Shown here: in pieces, positions 39,641 to 48,093 of the stretch
Layout of the letters: the number at the start of each line of letters is the position of its first letter
Numbering within the stretch: position 1 is the stretch's first letter
From: an uncultured Actinomycetes bacterium
GTDB taxonomy: Bacteria > Actinomycetota > Coriobacteriia > Coriobacteriales > Atopobiaceae
Direction of reading: 5' to 3'
Length of the DNA stretch: 64,000 bases
Assembly: GCA_900313905.1 (NCBI GenBank)
Contig: OMTG01000080.1
Coordinates: forward strand, 1-64,000
Program-made: the position numbers and the translations under genes
Notes under the pieces: generated by a model
What the model saw: the letters and a program-made list of their open reading frames with translations, nothing else
Databases searched by the model: none
What the model was told of the DNA's origin: nothing

Positions 39641-40954
39641 CTACAACAGCAGGAAGTAGACGACGAAAGCGATGGTAGCGACCCACATGAGCGGCTTGAT
39701 GTTCTTTGCCTTGCCCGTCACGAGGTTGATGAGGACATAGGCGATGAAGCCGAAGCCGATGCCGTCGGAGATGCTGTAGGTGAACGGGATGCCTGCGATG
39801 ATCATGAAGGCAGGGAACGCATCCGTTATGTTCGTCCAGTCGATATCGACGACGTCGCCCATCATCAGGTAGCCGACGATCACGAGGGCACCACAGGTAG
39901 CAGCAGAGCTGATGATGGAGATGATCGGTGCGAAGAAGGCTGCGATGATGAAGAGGATGCCCGTGACGATGGAGGTGAGGCCAGAGCGTCCGCCATCGGC
40001 AGCGCCCGAGGAGGACTCGACAAAGGTCGTGATCGAGGAGGCGCCGACGAAGCCACCGACAGCTGCAGCAGCGGAGTCGACAATCAGGATCTGCTTGATG
40101 TCCTCGACCGAGCCATCATCGTTCAGGAATTCGCCCTGCTTTGCGACAGCCATGGCGGTGCCCATGGTGTCGAAGAAGTCGCTCATCATGAGCGAGAAGG
40201 CGAAGACGAGCAGCATCGGGTTCACGATGACCTTCGCGATGCCCATCACGCCGCTGGCATCGGTCTGGAACGGCGCACCGAAGCTCGAGAAATCAAGCGG
40301 AGAGACGATGCCGGTCGGCATCTGGGTGACACCCAGAGGGATGCCGGCGATGACAGCGATGATGATGCCGATCAAGAGGGATCCCGGCACCTCCATCGTA
40401 TAGAGGATGGCAGTTGCGACAATGGAGATGACGCCGACGATGAAGGTGGCGCTCGTCACATTGCCGAGGCCGACCATCGTGGACTCATTGGCGACGATGA
40501 TGCCGCCGTCCTTGAGGCCGATCATGGCAATGAAGAGGCCAAGGCCGACGGAGATGGCGTGGCGCAGAGGAACCGGGATGGCATCCATGATGGCCTCGCG
40601 CAGGCCGCAGAGCACCAGGATGAGGATGGCGACGCCCTCGATGAAGATGACAGCCATCGAGGCATGCCAGTCACCACCGTCGATTGCCGTCAGCGAATAG
40701 GCGACGACGGCGTTGATGCCCATGCCGGAGGCGCAGGCCAGAGGACGGTTCGCGAAGATGCCCATCATGATAGTCATGATGCCGGCGCCGACGCAGGTCG
40801 CGGTCACGGCTGCATTTGCCGGAACGCCTGCAACGACCATGAGGCCGGGGTTCACGGCGATGATGTACGCCATTGCGAGGAACGTCGTGAGGCCAGCACG
40901 TGCCTCCTGGCCAACCGACGATCCACGCTCCTTCAGCTTGAAGAATTGTTCCAT
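39641..40954 (-). CDS. NCS2 family (AzgA-type) purine permease
   Basis: A 437-residue transporter with about 13 membrane segments. ERGSSVGQEARAGLTTFLAM and YIIAVNPGLM at the start are typical of the AzgA/PbuG branch that takes up adenine, guanine or hypoxanthine by proton symport. ATG 40954 (MEQFFKLKERG) has AAGGAAGGAACC upstream; 12 extra in-frame residues before it lack support. apt nearby would use imported adenine. I looked for a purine riboswitch in the 93-bp leader and did not recognise one. Confidence 0.9.
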   Translation of the reverse strand: MEQFFKLKERGSSVGQEARAGLTTFLAMAYIIAVNPGLMVVAGVPANAAVTATCVGAGIMTIMMGIFANRPLACASGMGINAVVAYSLTAIDGGDWHASMAVIFIEGVAILILVLCGLREAIMDAIPVPLRHAISVGLGLFIAMIGLKDGGIIVANESTMVGLGNVTSATFIVGVISIVATAILYTMEVPGSLLIGIIIAVIAGIPLGVTQMPTGIVSPLDFSSFGAPFQTDASGVMGIAKVIVNPMLLVFAFSLMMSDFFDTMGTAMAVAKQGEFLNDDGSVEDIKQILIVDSAAAAVGGFVGASSITTFVESSSGAADGGRSGLTSIVTGILFIIAAFFAPIISIISSAATCGALVIVGYLMMGDVVDIDWTNITDAFPAFMIIAGIPFTYSISDGIGFGFIAYVLINLVTGKAKNIKPLMWVATIAFVVYFLLL

Positions 40955-41047
40955 GGTAAGGTTCCTTCCTTTACAACCTTGCACGAACAAGATATGTGGT
41001 GCCGCATTCTCCGCGCTGCACTACATACCGATCGACGGCGTCCCCTC

Positions 41048-41494
41048 TTAGACGCCGGAAGATCCAAATCCGCCCTGGCCGCGGTCCGTCTCGTCGAGCT
41101 CATCGACTTCCATGAGGCTGACACGGGGAACGCGCTGAATGACGAGCTGGGCGATGCGCTCGCCTCGGGAGATCCTGATCACATTCTGGGGATCCAGGTT
41201 GATGGCACAGATCTTGAGCTCGCCGCGATAATGCGAATCGATGAGCCCAGGCGTGTTCACCATGGAGAGCCCTTCGCGAAGGGCCAGGCCGCTTCTGGGC
41301 TGCACGAAGCCTGCATACCCATCCGGTATCGCAATGGCCAGGCCCGTGCCGATGAGACGGCGCTGGAACGGCTTCAGCACGATATCGACATTGGAACGAA
41401 GATCGAGCCCCGCATCGCCTTCATAGGCGTATGACGGAAGCTCGACGGCAGGATCCAGACGCTTTATGGGCAGAATGATGTGCTCCTCGCTCAT
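41048..41494 (-). CDS. dut: Deoxyuridine 5'-triphosphate nucleotidohydrolase (dUTPase)
   Basis: A 148-residue trimeric dUTPase that converts dUTP to dUMP and keeps uracil out of DNA. The five motifs are visible: DAGLDLRS (about 27), [35 protein letters not shown] and the C-terminal [10 protein letters not shown]. Its ATG overlaps the nrdR stop (ATGA), so the two are translationally coupled. Together with nrdR it links nucleotide supply to the SOS region next door. Confidence 0.95.
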   Translation of the reverse strand: MSEEHIILPIKRLDPAVELPSYAYEGDAGLDLRSNVDIVLKPFQRRLIGTGLAIAIPDGYAGFVQPRSGLALREGLSMVNTPGLIDSHYRGELKICAINLDPQNVIRISRGERIAQLVIQRVPRVSLMEVDELDETDRGQGGFGSSGV

Positions 41495-41940
41495 TTGCTG
41501 AGGCTCCTTAGCTCTTCATTGAATTCATCGATGTCCTTGAAGTCGCGATAGACCGAGGCAAAGCGCACGTAGGCCACCTTGTCGAGCTTGACGAGGCGCT
41601 TCAGGACCATCTCGCCAATCTCCTTGGAGCTGATCTCGGTCACGCCAGAATCCCGGAGCTCCGATTCCATATCATCGATGAGCGCATCAAGCTTCGCAAT
41701 CGGGATGTTCCGTTTCACCGTAGCAGCAACAAGGCCGCGCATGAGCTTCTGGCGGTTGAAGGTCTCCTTGGACCCATCCTTCTTGATCACGACGATGGGC
41801 GTCTCTTCGCGCCTCTCATAGGTCGTGAACCGGTAGCCACATTGAATGCATTCGCGCCTGCGCCGTATGGCATCATTGTTCTCCGACGGGCGTGAATCTA
41901 CTACTTTAGATTCTTCGCAGCCGCATTTTGGACAGCGCAT
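41491..41940 (-). CDS. nrdR: Transcriptional repressor of ribonucleotide reductase genes, NrdR
   Basis: A 149-residue regulator. The zinc ribbon [20 protein letters not shown] with CxxC, then [18 protein letters not shown] with the second CxxC, leads into an ATP-cone domain (about 48-138). It senses dATP/ATP and represses nrd operons. It lies downstream of the LysM gene after a 119-bp gap and is coupled to dut. The lexA-LysM-nrdR order matches lexA-divS-nrdR of corynebacteria. Confidence 0.96.
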   Translation of the reverse strand: MRCPKCGCEESKVVDSRPSENNDAIRRRRECIQCGYRFTTYERREETPIVVIKKDGSKETFNRQKLMRGLVAATVKRNIPIAKLDALIDDMESELRDSGVTEISSKEIGEMVLKRLVKLDKVAYVRFASVYRDFKDIDEFNEELRSLSK

Positions 41941-42059
41941 ACATCCCTCCTGTGCTCTTCAACGAAAAGAACATAACACAGAAAGGGATGCATGCCAGCT
42001 CTGTTTTCAAATTTAATTCGAAATGAAATACAAGGGCTTATCAAGCGAGTGGCAGGATC

Positions 42060-42476
42060 TCATTTCTGAGCGACGGAAACCGTCAGCTTCTGGCCATCAA
42101 ATATGATGGACTTGTCAAGACCGTTCGTCTCTTTGATCCAATCCACCATCTCCTGGGTGCTCATGCCATCCACATGGTGGGATGAGGCGATGCTCCAGAG
42201 CGTGTCATCAGCGCTCACGGTATAGGTCTCGGTCTCAATGGACGCTTCGGCCTGGCGAATCCTGGCTGCCTGCAGTGCATCATTGACCTGCCAGAGCGCA
42301 CCGCAGAGCGCAGCTATGAAGACGACGACCGCAATCTCTGCCAGCAGATGAGAGGATGGGCGCCTCTTCTGAGCGGGCTGTGCATGCCTGCGTCCCTCAT
42401 GCAGGATGAATTCCGACGACTCCTCATAGGCCAGTGCTGTATTTCCATCGGCGTAGTAGCGGTTTGTGCTCTTCAT
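42060..42476 (-). CDS. LysM-domain membrane protein, candidate SOS cell-division inhibitor (YneA/DivS type)
   Basis: A 138-residue protein. A cytosolic N-terminal tail of about 45 residues is followed by one membrane helix (LAEIAVVVFIAALCGALW) and an outside LysM domain (ETYTVSADDTLWSIASSHHV, then WIKETNGLDKSIIFDGQKLT). This is the architecture of YneA (Bacillus), which blocks septation during SOS. It is divergent from lexA, as yneA and divS are, and its promoter carries SOS boxes. ATG 42476 has AGAAAGG upstream; a longer frame reaches 42536. Confidence 0.85.
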   Translation of the reverse strand: MKSTNRYYADGNTALAYEESSEFILHEGRRHAQPAQKRRPSSHLLAEIAVVVFIAALCGALWQVNDALQAARIRQAEASIETETYTVSADDTLWSIASSHHVDGMSTQEMVDWIKETNGLDKSIIFDGQKLTVSVAQK

Positions 42477-42544
42477 GATATGGAACCTTTCTCTCATCGT
42501 CTGCGCCCTCTTTATAGCAAGCGCCCCAGACAACAATGAAAGAC

Positions 42545-42558
42545 CGAACGTCTGTTTG
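42545..42558. promoter_or_regulatory. SOS box 1 (LexA operator), LysM-gene side
   Basis: CGAACGTCTGTTTG matches the Gram-positive consensus CGAAC-N4-GTTYG exactly. It lies 69 bp upstream of the LysM gene start, near its likely transcription start. Confidence 0.85.
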
Positions 42559-42571
42559 TTATACTATCTAA

Positions 42572-42585
42572 CGAACATCTGTACG
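42572..42585. promoter_or_regulatory. SOS box 2 between lexA and the LysM gene
   Basis: CGAACATCTGTACG differs from the consensus at one position. It directly abuts a minus-strand TTGACA (plus 42586-42591), so it lies in the spacer of the probable LysM-gene promoter. Confidence 0.75.
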
Positions 42586-42599
42586 TGTCAAGAGAAACC

Positions 42600-42613
42600 A
42601 GAACATTTGTTTG
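42600..42613. promoter_or_regulatory. SOS box 3 overlapping the lexA -35
   Basis: AGAACATTTGTTTG matches the consensus except at its first base and overlaps TTGCAC at 42611-42616. LexA bound here would block its own promoter. Confidence 0.8.
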
Positions 42614-42639
42614 CACAAATGCGCAGGATACCGTATGAT
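42611..42639 (+). promoter_or_regulatory. lexA promoter
   Basis: TTGCAC (42611-42616) and TATGAT (42634-42639) are spaced 17 bp apart, 23 bp before the lexA ATG. AAGGAGG (42651-42657) is the ribosome site. Confidence 0.75.
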
Positions 42640-42662
42640 GAGAGGAGACCAAGGAGGATCTC

Positions 42663-43316
42663 ATGGCAAAGAAGCTTTCCAAACGGCAGAAAAGCATCTA
42701 TGACTTCATCTGCACCTACAGCTCGGAGCATGGCTATCCACCCTCTGTCCGCGAGATCGGGGCAGCCGTGGGGCTTGCCTCCCCTTCGACAGTGCACATG
42801 CATCTCCAGGTGCTCCAGGATCTTGGCTACATCAAGCGCGACTCGAAGAAGCCCCGTGCCATCGAGGTCGTTGAGAGCCACTCCGAGGAGGCAGCTTCCT
42901 CGGCACCTTTGGCCGCCGTATCGGAAGATCCCGACAAGAACACGATCTCCCTGCCTGTCGTCGGCCGTGTCGCGGCTGGCCAGCCCATCCTGGCAGAGCA
43001 GAACGTCGAAGAGCATCTGAGCCTGCCCACGAGCATCGTCGGCGACTCCTCTTCCTTCATCCTCAGGGTCCACGGCGAGTCGATGATCAACGCCGGCATC
43101 TTCGACGGCGACTATATCGTCGTGAAAGAGGAGCATGAAGCCCATAATGGCGAGATTGTCGTTGCCCTGATCGATGATTCCGCAACGGTCAAGACCTTCT
43201 ATCGCGAGAAGGACCGCATACGCCTTCAGCCGGAGAACGACACGATGGAGCCAATCTATGCCGAGAATCCGCGCATCCTTGGCCGCGTGACTGCCCTCAT
43301 ACGTTCCATCGGCTAG
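42663..43316 (+). CDS. lexA: SOS repressor LexA
   Basis: A 217-residue repressor and self-cleaving peptidase. A winged helix at residues 1-70 (SKRQKSIYDFICTYSSEHGY, PPSVREIGAAVGLASPSTVH) binds SOS boxes. The cleavage site is Ala105-Gly106 in VGRVAAGQPI, the catalytic Ser is S140 in VHGESMINAG and the Lys is K177 in SATVKTFY. All parts are intact. It is autoregulated through the box over its -35. It is followed after 4 bp by an unrelated membrane-protein gene, so that gene may be SOS-induced too. Confidence 0.97.
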   Translation: MAKKLSKRQKSIYDFICTYSSEHGYPPSVREIGAAVGLASPSTVHMHLQVLQDLGYIKRDSKKPRAIEVVESHSEEAASSAPLAAVSEDPDKNTISLPVVGRVAAGQPILAEQNVEEHLSLPTSIVGDSSSFILRVHGESMINAGIFDGDYIVVKEEHEAHNGEIVVALIDDSATVKTFYREKDRIRLQPENDTMEPIYAENPRILGRVTALIRSIG

Positions 43317-43320
43317 CTCT

Positions 43321-44073
43321 ATGGCAGGCATGAAGCAGCGGCTTCGCCTCTTCGATATCCTGAGGGGCGTCTCGGTCGTCTCGATGATGGGATTCCATGC
43401 CACCTATGACCTGGTGTACATCTTCGGGATGGATATCCCTTGGTTCCAGACGCCTTTCATCGATATCTGGCGCGCATCGATCTCCTGGACCTTCCTCTTC
43501 ATAGCTGGCGTCATGTGCAGCTTCTCGAGGAGCAACTTCAGGAGATCTGGACGCTATCTTGCTGTCGCGCTCCTGATATGGATAGCGACGACCGTGGCTG
43601 CGGTCGATACCCCCATCAATTTCGGGATCATCTTCTGCATGGGTGCCTGCACGCTCATCTATGCAGCGCTGCAGAAATTGGGCTTTGCGCCTCGGGGATG
43701 GGGCTTTGCCACAGCCTTCCTCGCGCTCTTCCTCATCCTCTTCGGCCTTCCCCATGGGTATCTTGGCATCGGGCCTTGGACGTTCCCACTGCCGCACACG
43801 CTCTATCAGGCAACAGGTCTGGCCTGGCTTGGCATCCCAGGTCCGCATTTCGCCTCGGGCGACTATTACCCGGTGCTCCCCTTCCTGTTCATGTATCTCA
43901 CAGGAGCCTCTTTGGGAGCCCTGTGGAAGAAGACAGGATATCCCGAGCCCGTCCGCAAGGCTACGTTCCCGCCGCTCGAGTTCGTCGGCAGGCATCCCCT
44001 TGCGTTCTATATCCTGCACCAGCCCGTCATTCTCGTCCTCTGCGCTGCGGCGACCGGCACACGCCTCTTCTAG
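43321..44073 (+). CDS. DUF1624/HGSNAT-like acyltransferase membrane protein
   Basis: A 250-residue protein with about seven membrane helices. It begins RLFDILRGVSVVSMMGFHAT, the DUF1624 (heparan-alpha-glucosaminide N-acetyltransferase catalytic region) signature with the conserved D-x-x-R-G and H. It also has HPLAFYILHQPVI near the end. Family members move acetyl groups across membranes to sugars; the acceptor is unknown here. It starts 4 bp after lexA and is convergent with hflX, only 4 bp apart, with no visible terminator between. Confidence 0.85.
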   Translation: MAGMKQRLRLFDILRGVSVVSMMGFHATYDLVYIFGMDIPWFQTPFIDIWRASISWTFLFIAGVMCSFSRSNFRRSGRYLAVALLIWIATTVAAVDTPINFGIIFCMGACTLIYAALQKLGFAPRGWGFATAFLALFLILFGLPHGYLGIGPWTFPLPHTLYQATGLAWLGIPGPHFASGDYYPVLPFLFMYLTGASLGALWKKTGYPEPVRKATFPPLEFVGRHPLAFYILHQPVILVLCAAATGTRLF

Positions 44074-44077
44074 GCGC

Positions 44078-45385
44078 TCAGAGCGTCTTGGCGCCGCTGT
44101 CGAGCCGATAGGGGCCAAAGGTCCCAACGAGGCGTTCAGGCACCTTTGCCGTGGCCCTGAGCCCTCCCTCGTGGTATTCCTCGTGTATGACCTGACACCG
44201 CTCATGGAGCATGTTCATGAGGAGGCCCTTCCCATAGGGCACCTCCACGGTCATGGTCACATCGCCACGGCCGGCCTCCTGGGCGATCCGGTACAGAAGG
44301 CCACGTATGCCCTTGCCTTCCGTCGCGGAGATGAACACCGCATCGGGAAAGCGCAGGCGCAGCTGCTGCAGCTCCTCTCCATCCAGAAGATCGCACTTGT
44401 TGTAGACGACGACGCTCCGGATGCGATCGGCTGCGATCTCCTTCAGGATCTCGTCCACGACTGAGAGCTCCTTTGCTGCATGGGGATCCGAGACATCGAC
44501 GACCTTGAGGATGAGGTCGGCATTCACGACCTCAGCCAGCGTCGATTTGAACGATTCCACGAGCAGTGTCGGCAGCTTCTGGATGAAGCCGACCGTATCG
44601 GTGATCGTGATCTTGCGTCCCTCTTCGAGCTCGACCGCACGCGTCGTCGGGTCGAGCGTCGCGAAGAGCTCGTCCTTCACGTAGACCGCTGAGCCTGTGA
44701 CCTGGTTGAGCAGCGTCGATTTGCCGGCATTCGTATAGCCGACCAAGGCGACCCGATAGACTCCTGATTCCCAGCGTGCCTTCGACTGCGTCGAGCGCTG
44801 GGTCGAGAGGTTCTTGAGCTCCTGGGTGAGGATTGATATGCGCTTCCTCACGAGACGGCGGTCTACCTCGAGCTGGGACTCGCCCTGGCCGAAGCGCGAG
44901 CCTATGCCGCCGCGCGTCTGCTCGCCGACGAGATGGCTCCACATGCCTCTCAGGCGCGGCAGGAGGTAGTTGGCCTGCGCCAGCTGCACCTGGAGGCGTC
45001 CCTCCTTCGTCGTCGCATGGGCGGCGAAGATATCGAGGATGAGGGCCGTGCGGTCGATGACCTTCACATGCGATCCCATGATATGCTCGAGATTCGACTG
45101 CTGCGAAGGCGTGAGCTCATCGTCGAAGACGACCACATCCGCATCCATGCCCTTTGCCATCTGCGCGATCTCTTCCGCCTTGCCAGAGCCCACGAATGTG
45201 CGCGCGACCGGCACGTCGAGCTTCTGCGAGACAGAGGCGACGACCTCTCCCCCATCGGTCTCGACCAGGCGCCCCAGCTCGGCCAGGGACTCGTCGAGCG
45301 ACCACTCGGAAGACCCGGTGTCGACCCCTACCAGTATGGCCCGCTCTGGCTGCAAGGTCGTCGATTCCGGCTTGAAACGTGGCAT
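44078..45385 (-). CDS. hflX: Ribosome-associated GTPase HflX
   Basis: A 435-residue GTPase that splits stalled or hibernating 70S ribosomes. The N-terminal HflX domain (about 1-200) has TFVGSGKAEEIAQMAKGMDA and VVFDDELTPSQQSNLE. The G domain shows the P-loop GYTNAGKSTLLN, the G3 region TVGFIQKLP (DTVGFI) and the G4 motif VYNKCDLL. ATG 45385 is used; the frame stays open into miaA but that part is not family-like. It starts 1 bp after the miaA stop codon and ends the rny-miaA-hflX operon. Confidence 0.95.
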   Translation of the reverse strand: MPRFKPESTTLQPERAILVGVDTGSSEWSLDESLAELGRLVETDGGEVVASVSQKLDVPVARTFVGSGKAEEIAQMAKGMDADVVVFDDELTPSQQSNLEHIMGSHVKVIDRTALILDIFAAHATTKEGRLQVQLAQANYLLPRLRGMWSHLVGEQTRGGIGSRFGQGESQLEVDRRLVRKRISILTQELKNLSTQRSTQSKARWESGVYRVALVGYTNAGKSTLLNQVTGSAVYVKDELFATLDPTTRAVELEEGRKITITDTVGFIQKLPTLLVESFKSTLAEVVNADLILKVVDVSDPHAAKELSVVDEILKEIAADRIRSVVVYNKCDLLDGEELQQLRLRFPDAVFISATEGKGIRGLLYRIAQEAGRGDVTMTVEVPYGKGLLMNMLHERCQVIHEEYHEGGLRATAKVPERLVGTFGPYRLDSGAKTL

Positions 45386-45386
45386 C

Positions 45387-46310
45387 TCATCGCTCCTCTT
45401 GGGCAAGTATCCTGTCAGCCGCTTCGTTCGTGTCCATGGCATCGAGATCGAGCCAGATGACCCGTCCTTCGCGCTTGAACCAGGAGATCTGCCGTTTCGC
45501 ATAGCGGCGCGTCCGCATCTTGATCTGATCGATGGCCTCATCCATGGTGCAGCTGCCCTGGAGCGCCGCCACGATCTCCTTGTAGCCAATGGCCTGCATG
45601 GCGGTGAGCGTCTTAGCCAAGCCCTGGTCCATGAGGGAGCGCACCTCCTCGACAAGGCCCTCTGCCACCATCTGGTCCACCCGCTCCGATATACGCGCAT
45701 AGAGGCGCTCACGCGACATTCGGATCCCGTAGATGGAGGCTTCATACCAAGGTGCCGTATGGCGGAGCCCGGCATGCTGCTTGGCGTAGCTCTTCCCCTC
45801 ATCCAGAAGCTCGAGCGCACGTATGACACGGCGCACATTGTTCGGATGGATCAGCTCGGCGCTCTCAGGATCGCGGCTGCGCAGCAGCTCGAAGACAGCA
45901 TCTGCACCCTCCGCCTCTGCCATCTCCTCGTAACGCTTCCTCGCCGGTGAAGATGTGTCCCCTTTCGGGAACCTCATGTCGTCGATCACCGCATCGAGGT
46001 AGAGCCCGGTTCCTCCGCAGAGTATCGGGAGCTTCCCCTCTGACTGGAGGCGGTCGATGCAGTCCCGTGCATCGGTCTGGAAGAGCTGCACCGAGTAGCT
46101 CTCTCCGACATCGGCCACATCGACCATCTCAAGCGGACACCTGCGTTCGCTCACGGGCGTCTTGGCCGTGCCAATGTCCATGCCACGATATACCTGCATG
46201 GCATCGATGGAGACGACAGAGCTGCCGAGACGGCATGCCACCTCATCTGCAAGCGCGCTCTTGCCCGATGCCGTCGGGCCGACGATGCAGAGGACCCTGT
46301 CTCCCCTCAC
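45387..46310 (-). CDS. miaA: tRNA dimethylallyltransferase MiaA
   Basis: A 307-residue enzyme that adds dimethylallyl to A37 of tRNAs reading UNN codons. The P-loop is GPTASGKSAL (11-20), followed by SIDAMQVYRGMDIGTAK, the DxxQ-type catalytic region, and RYAKRQISWFKRE near the end for tRNA binding. Its ATG overlaps the miaB stop (ATGA). MiaB, encoded just upstream, performs the next step on the same base, so the pair forms a pathway. Confidence 0.96.
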   Translation of the reverse strand: MRGDRVLCIVGPTASGKSALADEVACRLGSSVVSIDAMQVYRGMDIGTAKTPVSERRCPLEMVDVADVGESYSVQLFQTDARDCIDRLQSEGKLPILCGGTGLYLDAVIDDMRFPKGDTSSPARKRYEEMAEAEGADAVFELLRSRDPESAELIHPNNVRRVIRALELLDEGKSYAKQHAGLRHTAPWYEASIYGIRMSRERLYARISERVDQMVAEGLVEEVRSLMDQGLAKTLTAMQAIGYKEIVAALQGSCTMDEAIDQIKMRTRRYAKRQISWFKREGRVIWLDLDAMDTNEAADRILAQEER

Positions 46311-47674
46311 CGGGGGTCGCCTTCGAGCGACCCTGCCAGATACCAGGATTTCGTCTCATCGATCCGGATGTCGGCAAGCTTTCCGACAAAGTCCTCAGGT
46401 GCGGCACCATCTGGCAGCGGGAAATGGACGGTCTGGTTCTTGCGGCTGTGTCCTACCATCACCTTGTCGTTGCGCTTCGAGACCCCCTCGACGAGGACCT
46501 CGGAGAGCGTCCCCATATCGCGTGCGTTCGACGCATGGGAGAGATCGGTCACGAGCTCGGCAAGCCGGTCGAACCGCTCCTGTATCACCTCATGGGGCGT
46601 TGGATCCTCGATCTTGGCGGCGGGGGTGCCAGGACGCTTCGAATAGATGAAGGTGAAGGCGGAATCGAAGGCCACCTCACGCACCAGCGAGAGCGTGTCC
46701 TCGAAGTCCTCTGCGGTCTCGCCAGGGAACCCGACGATTATGTCGGTCGAAAGCGCAAGATCCGGCATCGCGGAGCGGAGACGCCCAGCAAGGTCGATAT
46801 ACTGCTCGCGGGTGTAGCGGCGGTTCATGGCCTTCAGTATGCGTGTCGACCCGCTCTGGACCGCAAGATGCATATGGGGCATCACGTTCGGCGTCTCCGC
46901 CATGGCGGCGATCACCTCATCCGAAAGATCCTTCGGATTGGATGAGGTGAAGCGGATGCGGTCGACACCAGTCTTGCCGACCTCGCGCAGAAGCTCTGCG
47001 AAGCGCGGCTTTCCGTAGATGTTCCGTCCGTAGGAGTTCACGTTCTGGCCCAAGAGCGTTATCTCGCGCACGCCGTCAGCAACGAGGCCCTCGCACTCGA
47101 TGAGGATGCTCTCCATGGTGCGGGAGCGCTCCCTGCCGCGGACATAGGGCACGATGCAGTAGGTGCAGAAGTTGTCGCATCCTGTCATGATCGGCACCCA
47201 GGCATGGAAGCGCTCAGCGCGCCTGCTGGGCAGGTCGGTCGAGAAATGCTCCGTATCCTCTTCGGTATCCACGAGGACCTTGTGCTTCTTCTCGGCCATC
47301 GCTTCGACAAGAAGCTCGGGCAGCGCTGCCAAGGCACCGGTGCCGAAGACCACATCGACACAGGGGATGTTCTTCTTGAGGTCAGCGCCAGAGCGCTGCG
47401 CGACACAGCCGCCTACGCAGACGATGCGCTTGCCTGAAGGGGGTGTCGGAGCGCTTGCAGCGCCTGATGCCACGCCGTAGAGGCGGGTGTCCGCGCCTTC
47501 GCGCACGCTGCATGTCATGAATACGACGATGTCTGCCTCGTCGATGGTCTCCACCTCGAGGCAGCCGCAGGAATCAAGCAGGCCTGCCACCCGTTCTGCG
47601 TCGTGGAAATTCATCTGGCAGCCGAACGTCTTCACGTGGTAGGTCTTGCCGGCGAGCTTGGGGTACTGCTGCAT
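46307..47674 (-). CDS. miaB: tRNA-2-methylthio-N6-dimethylallyladenosine synthase MiaB
   Basis: A 455-residue radical SAM methylthiotransferase. The N-terminal UPF0004 domain (TYHVKTFGCQMNFHDAER) carries three Cys for the second cluster. The radical SAM motif is CDNFCTYCIVPYVRGRERSR (about 167), and a TRAM domain ends the protein. It adds CH3S to i6A37 made by MiaA. One base separates it from spoVS upstream. RimO, a relative, is also in this window. Confidence 0.96.
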   Translation of the reverse strand: MQQYPKLAGKTYHVKTFGCQMNFHDAERVAGLLDSCGCLEVETIDEADIVVFMTCSVREGADTRLYGVASGAASAPTPPSGKRIVCVGGCVAQRSGADLKKNIPCVDVVFGTGALAALPELLVEAMAEKKHKVLVDTEEDTEHFSTDLPSRRAERFHAWVPIMTGCDNFCTYCIVPYVRGRERSRTMESILIECEGLVADGVREITLLGQNVNSYGRNIYGKPRFAELLREVGKTGVDRIRFTSSNPKDLSDEVIAAMAETPNVMPHMHLAVQSGSTRILKAMNRRYTREQYIDLAGRLRSAMPDLALSTDIIVGFPGETAEDFEDTLSLVREVAFDSAFTFIYSKRPGTPAAKIEDPTPHEVIQERFDRLAELVTDLSHASNARDMGTLSEVLVEGVSKRNDKVMVGHSRKNQTVHFPLPDGAAPEDFVGKLADIRIDETKSWYLAGSLEGDPR

Positions 47675-47675
47675 G

Positions 47676-47993
47676 CTATGAAACCATCCTGGAGTCAGTG
47701 GGTGAAGAGGAGCTGAGCGACTGCGGCGTCAGCTTGTGGACATAGATCGCGATGCGGATGGCGGTTCTGCTCTCTCCGCCAATCTCGATATCGGAGAAGG
47801 TCGGCGCACAGGAGATATCGACACCTGTCGGGATCAGGAAACCTCGGGCGATAGCCACCGCCTTGATGGCCTGGTTCACCGCTCCAGCGCCGACGCACTG
47901 GAGATTCACCGGCACCCCATCCTTCACCATGCCGGCAATGGCACCCGCAACCGATGCGGGCGACGATTTGCTTGATACTTTGAGGAAGTCCAT
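47676..47993 (-). CDS. spoVS: Stage V sporulation protein S (SpoVS)
   Basis: A 105-residue small Alba-like protein. MDFLKVSSKSSPASVAGAIA, VNLQCVGAGAVNQAIKAVAI and GVDISCAPTFSDIEI are the near-invariant SpoVS blocks. In Bacillus it affects sporulation and septation; many non-sporulating bacteria also have it. The C-terminal 15 residues (QSLSSSSPTDSRMVS) are an extension. ATG 47993 follows AGGAGCAGG; it is 100 bp downstream of the GHKL ATPase and 1 bp upstream of miaB. Confidence 0.95.
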   Translation of the reverse strand: MDFLKVSSKSSPASVAGAIAGMVKDGVPVNLQCVGAGAVNQAIKAVAIARGFLIPTGVDISCAPTFSDIEIGGESRTAIRIAIYVHKLTPQSLSSSSPTDSRMVS

Positions 47994-48093
47994 ACCTGCT
48001 CCTGGCACATCTTCTATCTTGTGTCGTATCTTACAACGACCTAAAGCATCTGGTCTAGCACATATGCCATGTGACCATCTTACGCTTTCGCGC

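Noticed and set aside
40955-41047. Possible purine riboswitch in the leader of the purine permease
   Set aside because: I could not find the conserved core or the kissing-loop stems; the 93-bp leader is also short.
45386-45838. A 151-codon N-terminal extension of hflX
   Set aside because: It lies wholly over miaA in another frame, is not family-like, and a proper ATG with GAGGAG exists at 45385.
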